From Hevea brasiliensis (taxonomy: Eukaryota; Streptophyta; Magnoliopsida; Malpighiales; Euphorbiaceae), in contig NC_079493.1 of the NCBI RefSeq assembly GCF_030052815.1, positions 56,153,191 to 56,217,190 on the forward strand: a stretch of 64,000 bases of DNA, read 5' to 3'. The notes under the pieces are model-generated. The model saw only the letters and a list, made by a program, of their open reading frames with translations, was not told where the DNA came from and ran no database searches. The position numbers were made by a program, and so were the translations under genes. This document shows positions 35,424 through 48,239 of the stretch, in pieces (the first letter of the stretch is position 1; each line of letters opens with the position of its first letter).

Positions 35424-37523
35424 TGAAGGAACAGAAGTGTGAAAAACACAAGTTTATACCATTGAATTCAAAAAATTTCACCTAGGGTCACATGCATCAT
35501 GCAAGATTTATTTTTATCTATTTGATTTCAATGATAAACAACATATTAAAACTCTTTTAATATGTTTTTGGATCTGTATTTGCCATTTAAGATTTTAAAA
35601 TTAATCATATTAATTTTAGAACCCCAGATTAAATCAAGAATGATTACACTAACCTCTTGATGCACTACAGCGTGTCTACGCCTTTGAGATTCGTCTTCAG
35701 GACACCAGATATTGTCCCTCTAGCTTGTCCACACCAAGAACACCTATGGCAGCCCTTGAACAGCTTCTAAAACTTTTTCTATTAATTAAAAATTCAAGTT
35801 CTACCTTTTAAGAGATTAGAGATGTAAACAGGACCCTAGAAACAATTTCTAGTGTTCTTCATTCAAGAGATTGATGGCTAATCTCTTTGAATTGATGAGA
35901 GATGAAGAAGAATAGATGAAAAGCCTCAAGGTGGAGTGAAAAAGGAGAGGAGTGGCTGCTGGTTCATTTTCTTTTCATAACAAAACTTAAATAGCTAGGT
36001 TAACACATTAAACCCTTACCACATGTCACCCTTTGATTAGCTCTAGGTTTAAGTGACCCAATCACATTGTGCCAAGTGTCAAACCTATATTTAATCTTGA
36101 TTTTAATCATCTTACATGATTAAAAAACATTTGGCAAACTTATGTGTAATCCTATGTGTCACCATCTCATGGTGCCACGTGTCACACTGTGAAATGACCA
36201 AAATGCCCATGTGTCTTAATTTTGAGTTCTTAACCCAAAATAATTTTTTTTCTTCTTCTAATCAATTTATATCATAAATTAATTAATTAATCTCTATTAA
36301 TTAATTTCTCATTAATTAAATTCATATTTAAACACTTCAAATATAAATTTAACTTATACTATACATCCAATAATCTAGATTTGGTTTCAAGTCATGATAG
36401 GGACTTTGCAATTTAATTGCAAACCAAACCTATTTAATTAATCAATTAAACTCTTTAATTAATTAATTAAATCATATTTAAATAGGTGATAACTTGTGTA
36501 TGTGTGTGACTTACTAGGCTCATCACTAATTGGCAATGAGACATGATATCAACTCTTAATATCATCAAAACTCTTTCTTACCATAAATGATTTCTCTAAA
36601 TCATTTTATGAACCTCATAGACCATGGTTAACACCTAGCATAGCATGCCATGGCCACCCAATTAGTAATAAGGTTTACCTCAAATGAACCTATAATCATA
36701 TGTTACCATGCACTAGAATCTCTCTGTTATAAAATCCCAACTCAAGCTGGAGTCATGGTTTATGTCAAACTCCATTTGCTATGAATATTATGTTCTCTTT
36801 TAATTCTAGTTCTTAATTAAAAAGATTTTCTCATCAGAAACTCTTTTATGAATAAATCTATCATCTGGCCAGAACTTGAAACATCAAGAACAATTAAATG
36901 AACATAGGATTTTATCTCTATTTACTTAGAGGAACAGATTCCATCTTGATCAACACCTACCTCCATATATAACTAGTAGGAGCCAACACATGCCCATATA
37001 CCCATACATAGTACAAGTATGAAAGCAGTATCAAACTCAAACTATCTATATATAAGATAACTATGCTATCTCAGGTCTAAAGATTATATGCACTGATATG
37101 ATTTATGACAAAACATTGACAAGAGTAAACTCCATGTGCTTGTCATAAGTGTCACTGGTTCGGCCTACTTATCATTTATAAGTGCCTATCATGTTTGTTA
37201 TATGGCATGAGACTCACCATTCCATCTTATTTATATCTCATATAAATAACTTGGGAACAAACATGAATACAATCTTTCTGGATAAGTTATGTCCTTATTA
37301 TGAAGTATCCTCGATTGTGAACCTATTTATGATACTTTGTGTTAGAAATATTGTCACTCATATTCTTAACAACTTAAGAATAATATTTCTAACAAAATAT
37401 CAATGGACCTTTTCTATTACACATAAATATATTATGTAAACGGAAAAGTGGAAATGCCTTTTATTAATAAAAATATGTACAAGATACATACTAAATGATA
37501 TGCTCTAAGGCATACTACTAACA
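35424..37523 (-). repeat. Copia solo LTR inside E2 RT, with target duplication
   Basis: Starts tgaaggaacagaagtg and ends ggcatactactaaca. The flanks are gtaga at 35419-35423 and 37524-37528, and the RT frame of E2 resumes after it. It is the same LTR family as E1 and E2, 2100 bp, minus orientation. A lone LTR with perfect duplication means the original element collapsed by LTR recombination. Confidence 0.95.
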
Positions 37524-37528
37524 GTAGA

Positions 37529-38340
37529 GAGGTAAGGCAAGGCTAGTAGCGAAAGGGTTTCGCCAAAGGCAAGGAATCGACTATGAGGAGACTTTCTCGC
37601 CTGTTGCCATGCTTGAAATCAATAGCTGCATACTATGATTATGAGATTTGGCAGATGGATGTCAAAATAGCTTTTCTGAATGGATACATTGAAGAAAACA
37701 TTTTTATGGAACAACCTAGGAGTTTTGAATCCCAAGATGGTTCCAAGGTATGCAAGCCAAAGCAATCCATTTATGGGTTGAAGCAAGCTTCGAGGAGTTA
37801 GAACATCCGTTTTGATGAAGCCATTAAATCCTTTGGTTTTATCAAAAATGAGGATGAGCCATGTGTATATAAGAAGGTTAGTAACAGTGCTATCACTTTC
37901 CTTGTCTTATATGTGGATGGCATACTGTTGATGGGTAATGACATAGGTATGTTAGCAACTGTAAAGATATGGTTGTCAAATACATTCTCCATGAAAGACT
38001 TAGGGGAGGCAACCTATATTCTTGGGATTCGCATCTATGGAGATAGAGCGAAAAGAATAATTGGTTTGTCCCAAAGTCTATACTTGGAAAAGGTGTTAAA
38101 GAGATTTAACATGTTTGATTCCAAGAGAGGATTGTTACCAATGAGACATGGTATCCATCTTTCTAAAGAGATGTCTCCAAAGACACCTGAAGAAAGAGAT
38201 AAGATGGTTAGGATTCCATATGCTTCGGCTATTGGAAGTTTAATGTATGCAATGTTGTGTAATAGGCCGGATATCGCATATACTGTTAGTTTGACAGTAG
38301 GTATCAATCCAATCCAGGTTTGGAACACTGGATAGCTGTC
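37529..38340 (+). pseudogene. pol: E2 copia RT, C-terminal part
   Basis: Continues [14 protein letters not shown] region (shifted), IWQMDVKIAFLNGYIEEN, IYGLKQASRS, then a stop (37800), and 37913-38335 open with ILLMGNDIG and KDLGEATYILGIRIYGD. The catalytic YVDD reads YVDG here (VDGILLMG), so a metal-binding Asp is lost. Confidence 0.88.
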
Positions 38341-38900
38341 AAGAATATCCTTAAGTACTTGAGAAGAACTAAGGATTTATTCTTAATCTATGGAGGTGGG
38401 GACTTGCAATTAGATGGTTATACTGATTCTGATTTCCAATAAGATATCGATGATAGAAAGTCTACCTCTGGATAGGTGTTCATTTGTAATGGAGGTGCAG
38501 TCAGTTAGAAGAGTTCCAAACAGAGCACGACTGCAGATTCCACTACAGAGGCTGAGTATATTCTTTGCATCGAGATCTTGCAAAGGAAGCTATTTGGATA
38601 AAAAAGTTCGTGACAGAACTTACAGTAGTTCCTTCCATTTGAGTCAGCAGTTCCACTACACTGTGACAACAATGGAGCAGTCATACAGGCTAAGGAACCA
38701 AGGTCTCACCAAAAATCCAAACACATAGAAAGGCGCTACCACATTATCAGATAAATAGTTGGGCGAGGTGATGTAGCCATACAGAAAAATAACATCAGCT
38801 GAAAAATTCAGCTGATCCATTCACTAAGCCTTTGTCACAAGCGCAGCTAGACCGATATGTTGAGAAGATGGGTCTAAGATATTATAATGAATGGCTCCAG
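38341..38900 (+). pseudogene. pol: E2 copia RNase H, broken
   Basis: RNase H sequence equivalent to DSTTEAEYIAAS and DNNGAIIQAKEPRSHQKSKHIERHYHI of E1 is recognisable but spread over shifted frames with stops. It leads to the polypurine tract. Confidence 0.75.
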
Positions 38901-38914
38901 TGCTAGTGGGAGAT
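38901..38914 (+). other. E2 polypurine tract
   Basis: tgctagtgggagat directly before the 3' LTR start tgttag. Confidence 0.88.
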
Positions 38915-41026
38915 TGTTAGTAGTATGCCCTAGAGCATATCATTTAGTATGTATCTTGTACATGTTTTTATTAATAAAAGGCATTTCCACTTTTCCGTTT
39001 ACATAATATATTTACGTGCAATAGAAAAGGTCCATTGATATTTTGTTAGAAATATTATTCTTAAGTTGTTAAGAATATGAGTGACATTATTTCTAGCACA
39101 AAGTATCATAAAGAGGTTCACAATCGAGGATACTTCATAATAAGGACATGACTTATCCAGAAAGATTGTATTCATGTTTGTTTCCAAGTTATTTATATGA
39201 GATATAAATAAGATGGAATGGTGAGTCTCATGCCATATGACAAACATGATAGGCACTTATAAATGATTAGTAGGTCAAACCAGTGTCACTTATGACAAGT
39301 ACATGGAGTTTACTCTTGTCAATGTTTTGTCATAAATCATATCAGTGCATATAATCTTTAGACCTGAGATAGCACAGTTAGTTATCTTGTATATAGGTAG
39401 TTTGAGTTTGATACTGCTTTCATACTTATACTGTGTATGGGTATATGGGCATGTGTTGGCTCCTACTAGTTATATATGGAGGTAGGTGTTGATCAAGATG
39501 GAATCAGTTCCTCTAAGTAAATAGAGATAAAATCCTATGTTCATTTAATTATTCTTGATATTTCAAGTTCCTGGCCAGGACAGATAGATTTATTCAGAAA
39601 AGAGTTTCTGATGAGAAAATCTTTTTAATCAAGAACTGAAATTAAAATAGAACATAATATTCATAGCAAAAGGAGTTTGACATAAACCATGACTCCAGCT
39701 TGAGTTGGGATTTTGTAACAGAGAGATTTTAGTGCATGGTAACATATAATTATAGGTTCATTTAAGGTAAACCTTATTACTAATTGGGTGTCCATGGCAT
39801 GCTATGCTAGGTGTTAACTATAGTCTATGAGGTGCATATAATGATTTAGAGAAATCATTTATGGTTAAAAAGAGTTCTGATGGTATTAAGAGTTGATATC
39901 ATATCTCATTGCCAATTAGTAATGAGCCTAGTAAGTCACACACATACACAAGTTATCACCTAATTAAATATGATTTAATTAATTAATTAAAGAGTTTAAT
40001 TGATTAATTAAATAGGTTTGGTTTGCAATTAGATTGCAAAGTCCCTAACATGACTTGAAACCAAATGTAGATTATTGGATGTATAGTATAAGTTAAATTT
40101 ATATTTAAAGTGTTTAAATATGAATTTAATTAATGAGAAATTAATTAATAGAGATTAATTAATTAATTTATATTTGATATAAATTAATTAGAAGAAGAGA
40201 AATAATTATTTTGGGATAAGAACTCAAAATTAAGGCACAGGGGCATTTTGGTCATTTCACTATGTGACACGTGGCACCATGAGATGGTGACACATGGCAT
40301 TACACATAAGCTTGCCAAATGTCTTTTAATCATGTAAGATGATTAAAATTAAGATTAAATATAGGTTTGACACTTGGCACAATGTGATTGGGTCACTTTA
40401 ACCTAGAGCTAATCAAAGGGTGACATGTGGTAAGGGTTTAATGTGTTAACCTAGCTATATAAGTGTTGTTATGAGAAAAATAAAACACAACTAGCAGCCA
40501 CTCCTCCTTTGTCATGCCATTTTGAAGCTCTCCCTCTCTTCTTCTTCATCTCTCATCAATTCAAAGAGATTAGCCATCAATCTCTTGAATTAAAAATACT
40601 AGAAATCGTTTCTAGAGTCCTGTTTACATCTTTAATCTCTTAAAAGGCATAACTTGATTTTCTAATTAATAGAAAAAGCTTTAGCAGCTGTTCAAAGGCT
40701 TCCATAGGTGTTCTTGGTGTGGACAAGCTAGAGGGACAACATTTGGGTCCTGAAGACACATCTCAAAGGCGCAAATACACTGCAGTGCATCAAGAGGTTA
40801 GTGTGTTTGTTCTTGATTTAATCTAGAGTTCTAAAATTAATCTGATTAATTTTAAAATCTTAAATGGCAAATACAGATCCAAAAACATATTAAAAGAGTT
40901 TTAATATGTTGTTTATCATTGAAATCAAATAGATAGAAATAAATCTTGCATGATACATGTGAACCTAGGTGAAAATTTTTGAATTCAATAGTATAAACTT
41001 GGGTTTTTCACGCTTTCGCTCCTTCA
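38915..41026 (+). repeat. E2 3' LTR, 2.11 kb
   Basis: Starts tgttagtagtatgccc and ends cgctttcgctccttca; followed by gagta. A TATA-like tatataag is near 40455. Confidence 0.93.
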
Positions 41027-41184
41027 GAGTAAACCAGCTAAGGTGCATTCCTATTTAGTCATATGGAAATTTGTCACAAAATTCCCAAAAGACTCAGGAA
41101 GGGACTAACGGATCAAATCCGTCTGTAGTTGGAAATCCATGTTGAAGTCAAGATGTTCCAACTGCTCAATCAGCCGAATCATTT
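41027..41184 (-). pseudogene. gag: E1 gag middle piece between E2 and E3
   Basis: On the minus strand this encodes RLIEQLEHLDFNMDFQLQ, then (after a stop) SLPESFGNFVTNFHMTK and CTLAGLL, matching E2 gag. It ends with cattt (41180-41184), the first target duplication copy of E3. Confidence 0.88.
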
Positions 41185-42006
41185 TGATGAGAATCAAGCT
41201 ACATCCACGACAAAGGATTTCATCCAAGGTCCAATTACTAGAGCTAGAGCTAAATCACTTCAGAATTTAATTTGTGAAATCATAAGGAGCAAGGATTATA
41301 AGCTGGAATGGCATGAAGAAAAATATAAAGGATTAAATTTGGTGAAAATTATGCTTAGAAGTGACCAGGTGTCATGTGGAGCATTAGATTACATGGAATA
41401 ACCTATGGACATGCATGCACCAGATCCAACCCATGTACATGTATCTGCTGGCACCTTTTTCAAGGAATATTCCTTGCTGTTATAACCACCTCTCTTTTGG
41501 ACTTAAATGCCCTTATTTGCTGCTGTATTAAATTCACTTTTTGTTAGGAGTTTTTAGTCTTTTGATAGATTAATTTTTGTTTGGACTTAAAGCCCCTTAC
41601 AGCTGTTACTAAAGTAGGGATATTTTTGTCTTTAGCTTTGAAGCCAAGAGGCTATAAATACAAGTGTAATGAGAGGGTGGAAGACACACTTTGAATATTA
41701 ATGAAAGATTGTTTCTGCTCCTTTAGTGAGTAAATTGGCTGTTGCGTTTGTTCTTGTGAAGCTCATTAACTTGCTGAGATTTCTATCTTGCAAGGTTTAA
41801 TGTACATAATATTCTTGGTTTATTCATTCTCCATATGAATTAGGTCAAGAATCCCATTTCTGATATTTTCTTTGAATTACACAATAATCTGATTATGCTG
41901 GTTCAAAGATTCAAATTCATACATCTTGATTTGGTGCTTTCCATATTGTTCATTTAATTCTTGAATGTGGGTTTTCAAGTTACCAATTACTTGAAGGTTC
42001 ACATTA
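41185..42006 (+). repeat. E3 5' LTR, 822 bp
   Basis: Starts tgatgagaatcaagc and ends ggttcacatta (3' copy ends catca). TATA box tataaata at 41654-41661. The first 215 bp are open and correspond to the end of the polyprotein frame in the 3' copy. Confidence 0.95.
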
Positions 42007-42010
42007 GTTT

Positions 42011-42022
42011 TGGTATCAGAGC
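42011..42022 (+). other. E3 primer binding site
   Basis: tggtatcagagc four bases after the LTR, matching initiator tRNA-Met. Confidence 0.9.
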
Positions 42023-43563
42023 AAAGGGATGTCCAAACAAGGTAGATTCTCTATTTGCTTCTTATTCTTTTTGTTTGTTACCTTTTTCATATTTGCTGTT
42101 TGGCTCTAGTTCCATATTTGTTTCTTCTTCTTCATCTTGCATCTGGTTCTTTCTTGCTAAACCTTGTTTTGCTTCTTTATTGTGTTTCTGTTATTCACAT
42201 TTTTGTTCATTGTATGCTTGACCGAAATTGGCTCTTGGGGTTTAGTATAACTTGTTTTTTTAAAAATTTTTTTTGTTGAGTTTGTCTTAGAGTTTTGGGT
42301 TAATCAAGCCAAAGCCATTATTCTAGCTATCCATCTTGCTTCCTTCATTTTGATATCAAGAATGAGAGATTATTTGGGCCATTGAGTTCGACTTACCTAT
42401 TAGGCCTGAAACTTTACCAACATTATTTGGGTGTGTTTAAGACGTTGGGTGTAAATTTTGGGGGTTGTTTGATATTGTTTGCCTACTGAACCAAAATTTT
42501 ACGGCAGATTCGATCAAATTAAGTTCACATAGCAAATAGACCCAGAAATTCTTGAAAATTTACAGGGTGTTTATACCCCACTTTGGTAGTTCCCAAAATA
42601 AATTTCAGCTTAAAATTCAACCATATGTATGGGGAACCAAAATTTTGTGGCAGAATCGATCAAAAAAAGTTCACATAGCAAATGTACCCAGAAATTTCTG
42701 AAAATTTACCGGATGTTTATACCCCATATCAGTAGTTCCCAAATTAAATTTTAGCTTAAAATTCATCCGTTTGTGTGGGGAACCAAAATTTTGCGGCAGA
42801 CCCGATCAAATTAAGTTCACATAGCAAATCAGCCCGAAAATTCCTGAAAATTTGCAGGTTGTTTTTGCCTCATTTGAGATATTCTCAAATTAAATCTCAG
42901 CTCAAAATTTAACCGTTTGTGTGGGGAACAAAATTTTGCGGCAGACAAGATTAAATTTGGTTTACATAGTAAACCTGTCAAGAAAAGCCTGAAATTCTAG
43001 CAGCAATTAGTCAGTATTGGGTTGCATTTGCCTACTCAATTTCAGATCAAAATCACTCGTTTGCTTGGTGATCCTAAATTTATGCAATTCTTGGTGTATT
43101 GTGTGAATTGCTGGTAATTGTGATAAGTTGGTGGCAAACTTGGATATTTAAGCTTGATATCACTTCTTTAGGTTGTCACTTTTCCAACTTATTACTCTTT
43201 TATTTTGGTGTCTTCTTTCTTGATTCCTTATTGCATTACATTTCCAAGCTTGAACTTTTCTTTTCTTGACTTCTTGAGTCACATTATTACTTTCTTGATT
43301 ACTCGTTTTAATCCATCTCATTCAAGAATTTTATTGTGTGTTAAATTTTTTGTGAGTACAGTCTTGGTTTGAGTTACTTGAGTTTGATAAGAACTTGTGG
43401 ACATAGCCAAGAGAGGTAAAAGGCACAGAGTGGTGAGTTCATAAGAGGGGAAAAGTCTTGTTGAGTTAAACACGAGTGGAGTGTCCCCTGTTGAGTATAA
43501 ACACGTAAGGGAGTGAGTGAAGTGTTTTCTTTACACTAACCATTTTCTTGCAGGTGTGAAAAC
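42023..43563 (+). other. E3 untranslated leader
   Basis: 1.5 kb before gag with no supported gene. It contains a four-unit tandem repeat (42489-43075) and then AT-rich sequence up to the gag start. Confidence 0.8.
42489..43075. repeat. Four 146-bp tandem units in the E3 leader
   Basis: The block aaccaaaattttgcggcaga (or close) begins at 42489, 42635, 42781 and, with one base lost, 42927: the spacing is 146 bp each time. Units share gatcaaattaagttcacat and the ending ccgtttgtgtgggg. The fourth is the most diverged. Confidence 0.9.
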
Positions 43564-43917
43564 ATGTCTAGAAGGGGTGATGGTAGTGAGGGGGAAGGTG
43601 AAAATCCATTCTACATGCAGGCTGTCAGACAACAATTTGAAAGAATGAATGTTGTGTGCAATAGAATCATAGATAGGTTGGAAAGATTGGAGCAAAGAGA
43701 TAGGCAAAATGAGAGAAGGCCAAATAGGAGGGATCTTGTACCTCCCGTAGTTGAATCTGATGAAGATGAGGTTGATAACTATGATTTTGAGGTTGAAAGA
43801 CCTAGGAGGGGTAGGTATGAGAGAAGAGCTGAAGATAGGAGGAATGGGGATAGGAGGATAAGAAGAGAGGAAAGAGAGAGGAATAGGTGGATGACAATAT
43901 CAAAAGTATTAAAATGA
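43564..43917 (+). pseudogene. gag: E3 gag N-terminus
   Basis: MSRRGDGSEGEGENPF, then a short coiled coil (FERMNVVCNRIIDRLERLEQRD) and an Arg/Glu-rich region. The frame breaks near 43890, where a one-base change separates it from the main gag-pol frame ([14 protein letters not shown]). Start chosen at the first ATG after the leader. Confidence 0.85.
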
Positions 43918-46844
43918 GCATCCCTTCTTTCCAAGGGAAAAATGATCCGGATGTGTATCTTGAATGGGAAAGGAAGGTAGAAGCTGTGTTTGATTGTCAT
44001 CACTATTCAGAGGAAAAGAAAGTAAAGTTAGCAGCAGTAGAATTTACTAATTATGCTTTGGTATGGTGGGATCAAGTGTTGATTAGTAGAAGGAGAAATT
44101 ATGAGCAATCAATTGCAACCTGGGGTGAGATGAAAACTATAATGAGGAAGAGATTTGTTCCTAGTCATTACTATAGAGAGCTACATCAGAGGTTACAAAG
44201 ATTGACTCAAGGTTCTAAAAGTGTTGAAGATTATCATAAAGAAATGGAAATTGCTATGATTAGAGCAAATGTGGAGGAGGATAGAGAAGCCACCATGGCT
44301 AGATTCTTGAATGGGCTAAACAAGGAGATTGCTCATATTGTTGAGTTACATCACTATGTTGAGTTGGAGGATATGGTCCACATGGCTATGAAGGTAGAAA
44401 GGCAACCTAAAAGCAAGTCAAAATTTGGAGAAAATGTAGCTACTTCTTCATTTTGGAAGTCTAACTGGAAGAAGGAGGATAGAGAAAATGCTATTAGCAA
44501 ATATAAGAGAAATGAGGAAAAGGAAAAAAAGGTGGAGAAGAAATTTGTAGAAAGTAAAGGAAAGGAGGTTGCAACTACTACCCGAAATAGAGATGTGAAG
44601 TGTTTTAGGTGTTTGGGCAGTGGACACATAGCTTCTCAATGCCCTAACAAGAGAGTTATGGTCATGAGAGAAAATGGTGAGATAGAAACGGAGGAGGAAA
44701 TTGTGAGTGATTCCACATCTTCAGGGGAGGAGGATGCAGAGGTAGAATACGCTGCTGAAGGAAGTGCTCTAGTGATTATGAGAGCATTAAATACTCAAGT
44801 AAAGGAGGATGTTGGTGATGAATTGCAAAGAGAAACAATTTTTCATACAAGGTGTCTTATCCAAGACAAAGCTTGTAGTGTCATCATTGATGGGGGAAGT
44901 TGTGCCAATGTTGCTAATACTATTTTGGTGCAGAGATTAGGGTTGAGGACTTTGAAACACCCTAGACCCTATAAATTGCAGTGGTTGAATGAATGCGGTG
45001 AGGTCAAAGTAACAAAACGAGTGCTGATTTCCTTTACAATAGGAAAGTATCAAGATGAGGTTATGTGTGACGTGGTTCCAATGCAAGCTGGCCATTTATT
45101 ACTTGGCCGACCATGGCAATTTGATAGAAAGGTGATCCACGATGGGTATAAAAATAGGTATTCTTTTGAAATGAATGGAAGGAAAATCATTTTGGCACCT
45201 ATGACACCAAAACAGATTTATGAAGACCAAACAAGGCTTAAGCAAGCAATGGGTGAGGTAAAATCAAGAGTGGCCGAAAAGAGAGCAGAGAAGAAAAGAA
45301 GGAGTGAAAAGAAATTGAGTGAAAATGTTGTGAGTGAGCAAGACAAGGGTAGTTGTGAGGAAAGAAAAGACAGTAAAGAAAACATTCCAAGAGTGCTTGA
45401 AAAAGGTGAATCTTCGGCGCAAAAGGAGAGCTGTGCAGAAAGAGGGGAGAGAAAATTAAGCTTGTATGCTAAAGAAAGAGATGTGAGGAATGCCTTGTTT
45501 TCCAACAAGAAAATGTTATTAATTGTGTTTAAGGACTCTTGTTTATCCACATCTGACCTTGACCCCAATTTGCCTAGTGTTGTTGTCTCCCTTTTACAGG
45601 AATATAAGGATGTGCTACCTGAGGAGATGCCAGCTGGACTACCACCTATTCGAGGGATTGAGCACCAGATTGATTTTGTACCTGGAGTAGTTATTCCCAA
45701 CCGTCCAGCCTATAGAACTAACCCTGAAGAAACCAAAGAATTACAAAGGCAAGTTGAGGAATTGCTAGCTAAGGGTTATGTGAGAGAAAGTATGAGCCCT
45801 TATGCTGTACCCGTCCTTTTGGTACCAAAGAAAGATGGCACATGGCACATGTGTGTGGATTGTAGGCCGGTTAACAAAATCACTGTAAAGTATCGCCACC
45901 CTATACCTAGATTGGATGATATGTTGGATGAACTTTGTGGTGCTTGTGTGTTTACCAAAATTGACTTGAAAAGCGGATATCATCAAATTCGCATGAAAGT
46001 AGATGATGAATGGAAGACTGCATTTAAAACAAAGCATGGACTATATGAGTGGTTAGTGATGCCTTTTGGGCTAACTAATGCTCCTAGCACTTTTATGAGA
46101 TTGATGAATCATGTGTTGCGTGCTTTTATTGGAAAATTTGTTGTTGTTTATTTTGATGATATATTGGTTTACAGTAGAGGCATGAATGAACATATGCATC
46201 ATTTAAGAGCTGTATTCGATGTGTTGAGAAAGGAAAAATTATATGCTACCTTAAAGAAATGTTCATTTTGCATGGAAAAGGTTGTCTTTTTAGGATTTGT
46301 CATTAGTGCTAGTGGTGTTGAAGTCGATGATGAAAAAATTAGAGCTATTAGAGACTGGCCCACTCCAAAGTCTGCATCTAAAGTGCGTAGTTTCCATGGA
46401 CTAGCTAGTTTCTATAGAAGATTTATTAAGAATTTCAGTACCATTGCAACACCATTGAATGATCTTGTCAAAAAGAATGTTAATTTTGTTTGGGAACAGA
46501 AACAAGATGATGCTTTTCACAAAATTAAAGACATGTTATGTTCCGCTCCTGTGTTGGCTTTACCTTATTTTTCTAAGACTTTTGAGATTGAGTGTGACGC
46601 ATCAGGTATAGGTATTGGAGCCATTTTAATGCAGGAAAAGAGACCAATAGCATACTTTAGTGAGAAGCTTAATGGAGCAGCTTTAAACTATTCTACATAT
46701 GACAAGGAGTTGTATGCATTGGTACATGCCTTGGAAACATGGCAACATTACCTTTGGCCAAAGCAATTTGTCATCCACACAGATCATGAGTCAATGAAGC
46801 ATATCAAGGGGCAAAACAAGTTGAGTAGGCATCATGCAAAATAG
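43887..46844 (+). pseudogene. gag-pol: E3 gag-pol: capsid, zinc knuckle, protease, RT, RNase H
   Basis: A 985-codon open frame that begins with a non-ATG codon because the true start lies in the preceding frame. Domains in order: gag (residues about 10-190, [17 protein letters not shown]), zinc knuckle [14 protein letters not shown] (about 237), protease [11 protein letters not shown] (about 332), RT with [27 protein letters not shown] and YFDDILVY (about 754), and RNase H from [14 protein letters not shown] (about 901) to [14 protein letters not shown]. All catalytic motifs are present. It ends at TAG (46842-46844) in place of the usual Trp of HAKW; the frame continues directly into integrase. 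Confidence 0.95.
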
Positions 46845-48239
46845 GTTGAGTTCCTTGAGACCTTCCCATATGTGATTCAATACAAACATGGGAAAGAAAA
46901 TGTGGTGGCTGATGCCTTATCTCGAAGGTATAACCTTCTTGCCCTTCTTGATGCAAAGTTATTAGGATTCGAATATGTGAAAGAATTATATGCTGAAGAT
47001 GATGACTTTGCTAGAGTGTATGCAGCTTGTGAAAAGAATGCTTTTGAGAAGTTTTATAGGCATGATGGATATTTGTTTAGAGAAAATAGATTGTGTGTGC
47101 CTAAGAGTTCCATGCGTGAATTACTTGTGAATGAGTCTCATGCTGGTGGATTAATGGGTCATTTTGGTGTTGCCAAAACTTTAGATGTATTGAAAGAACA
47201 TTTTTATTGGCCGAATATGAAAAGAGATGTTGAAAGAGTATGTGTTAGGTGCATTGTGTGTGCTAAGGCTAAATCTAGAGTTTTGCCACAAGGTTTGTAT
47301 ACACCTTTGCCTACCCCTAGTGATCCTTGGGTTCATTTGTCTATGGATTTTGTGTTGGGATTACCTAGGTCTAAACAAGGCCATGATTCAATTTTTGTTG
47401 TTGTTGACAGGTTTTCAAAAATGGCACATTTTATTCCATGCCATAAAACTGATGATGCTACAAATGTTACAAATTTATTCTTTAGAGATATTGTTAGGTT
47501 GCATGGCATACCTAAGAGTTTAGTTAGTGATAGGGATGTTAAATTCCTCAGTCACTTTTGGAAGGTTTTGAGGGGAAAATTGGGCACCAAGTTGTTATTT
47601 TCCACCACTTGTCACCCACAAACCGATGGTCAAACTGAAGTAGCAAATAGGACACTAACTACTCTTTTGCGTGCTGTGGTTAAGCAAAATTTGAAGTCAT
47701 GGGAAGATTGCATTCCACTTGTTGAATTTGCATACAATAGAAATATGCATTCTTCTACTGGCTATTCTCTATTTGAAATTGTGTATGGTTTCAATCCTTC
47801 AACTCCTTTGGATCTTTTACCTTTGCCTGTGAACGAGCTTGCTAGTTTAGATGGAAAAAGAAAAGCAGAATTGGTGAAGAAAATCCATGAACAAGCCAAG
47901 CTTCAAATTGAAAAGAAAAATGAAAAATATGCTAGTCAAGCCAACAAAGGAAGGAAGAAAGTCACATTTCAACCTGGAGATTGGGTATGGGTTCACTTGC
48001 GCAAAGAAAGGTTTCCCTCTCGAAGGAAATCAAAATTACAACCAAGATGTGATGGACCTTTCCAAGTGCTGACCAAAATTAATGATAACGCCTACAAAAT
48101 AAACCTGCCCGGTGAGTATAATGTCGTGCCACCTTCAATGTTGCTGATTTATCTCCTTGTGTTGATGCAGGAACAGATTCGAGGACGAATCCTTTTGAAG
48201 CGGAGGGGAATGATGAGAATCAAGCTACATCCACAATAA
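46845..48239 (+). pseudogene. pol: E3 integrase region
   Basis: In frame with the upstream ORF after the single stop. The start of this part ([16 protein letters not shown]) ends RNase H. Integrase follows: H2C2 ([10 protein letters not shown] ... CVRCIVC), catalytic DDE ([34 protein letters not shown]) and a C-terminal GPF-type module ([32 protein letters not shown]). Near 48125 a frame change diverts the end; in the other frame [15 protein letters not shown] continues across the polypurine tract into the 3' LTR as GPITRARAKSLQ, to a stop at 48335. Confidence 0.93.
48197..48210 (+). other. E3 polypurine tract
   Basis: gaagcggaggggaa directly before the 3' LTR. It lies inside the reading frame that runs on into the LTR. 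Confidence 0.85.

Larger units (their letters stand above)
29429..41026 (+). mobile_element. E2: Ty1/copia element inserted in E1 gag
   Basis: Complete LTR-to-LTR copy with target duplication gagta (29424-29428 and 41027-41031), a tRNA-Met type primer site, gag, integrase, RT, RNase H and polypurine tract. It is the same family as E1 but in opposite orientation. It carries a solo LTR of the same family (35424-37523) inside RT; without that it is about 9.5 kb. It lacks a protease like E1. Its LTRs differ at 16 sites in about 385 bp sampled, roughly 4%. Confidence 0.95.

Noticed and set aside
41961..42279. Hydrophobic Ser/Phe-rich ORFs at the E3 LTR-leader border, as a membrane protein
   Set aside because: They span the LTR end and primer binding site, are low complexity, and have no start context or homology.
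45218..45700. 160-codon minus-strand ORF inside E3 pol
   Set aside because: Lies wholly opposite an intact gag-pol frame with catalytic motifs; no independent support.
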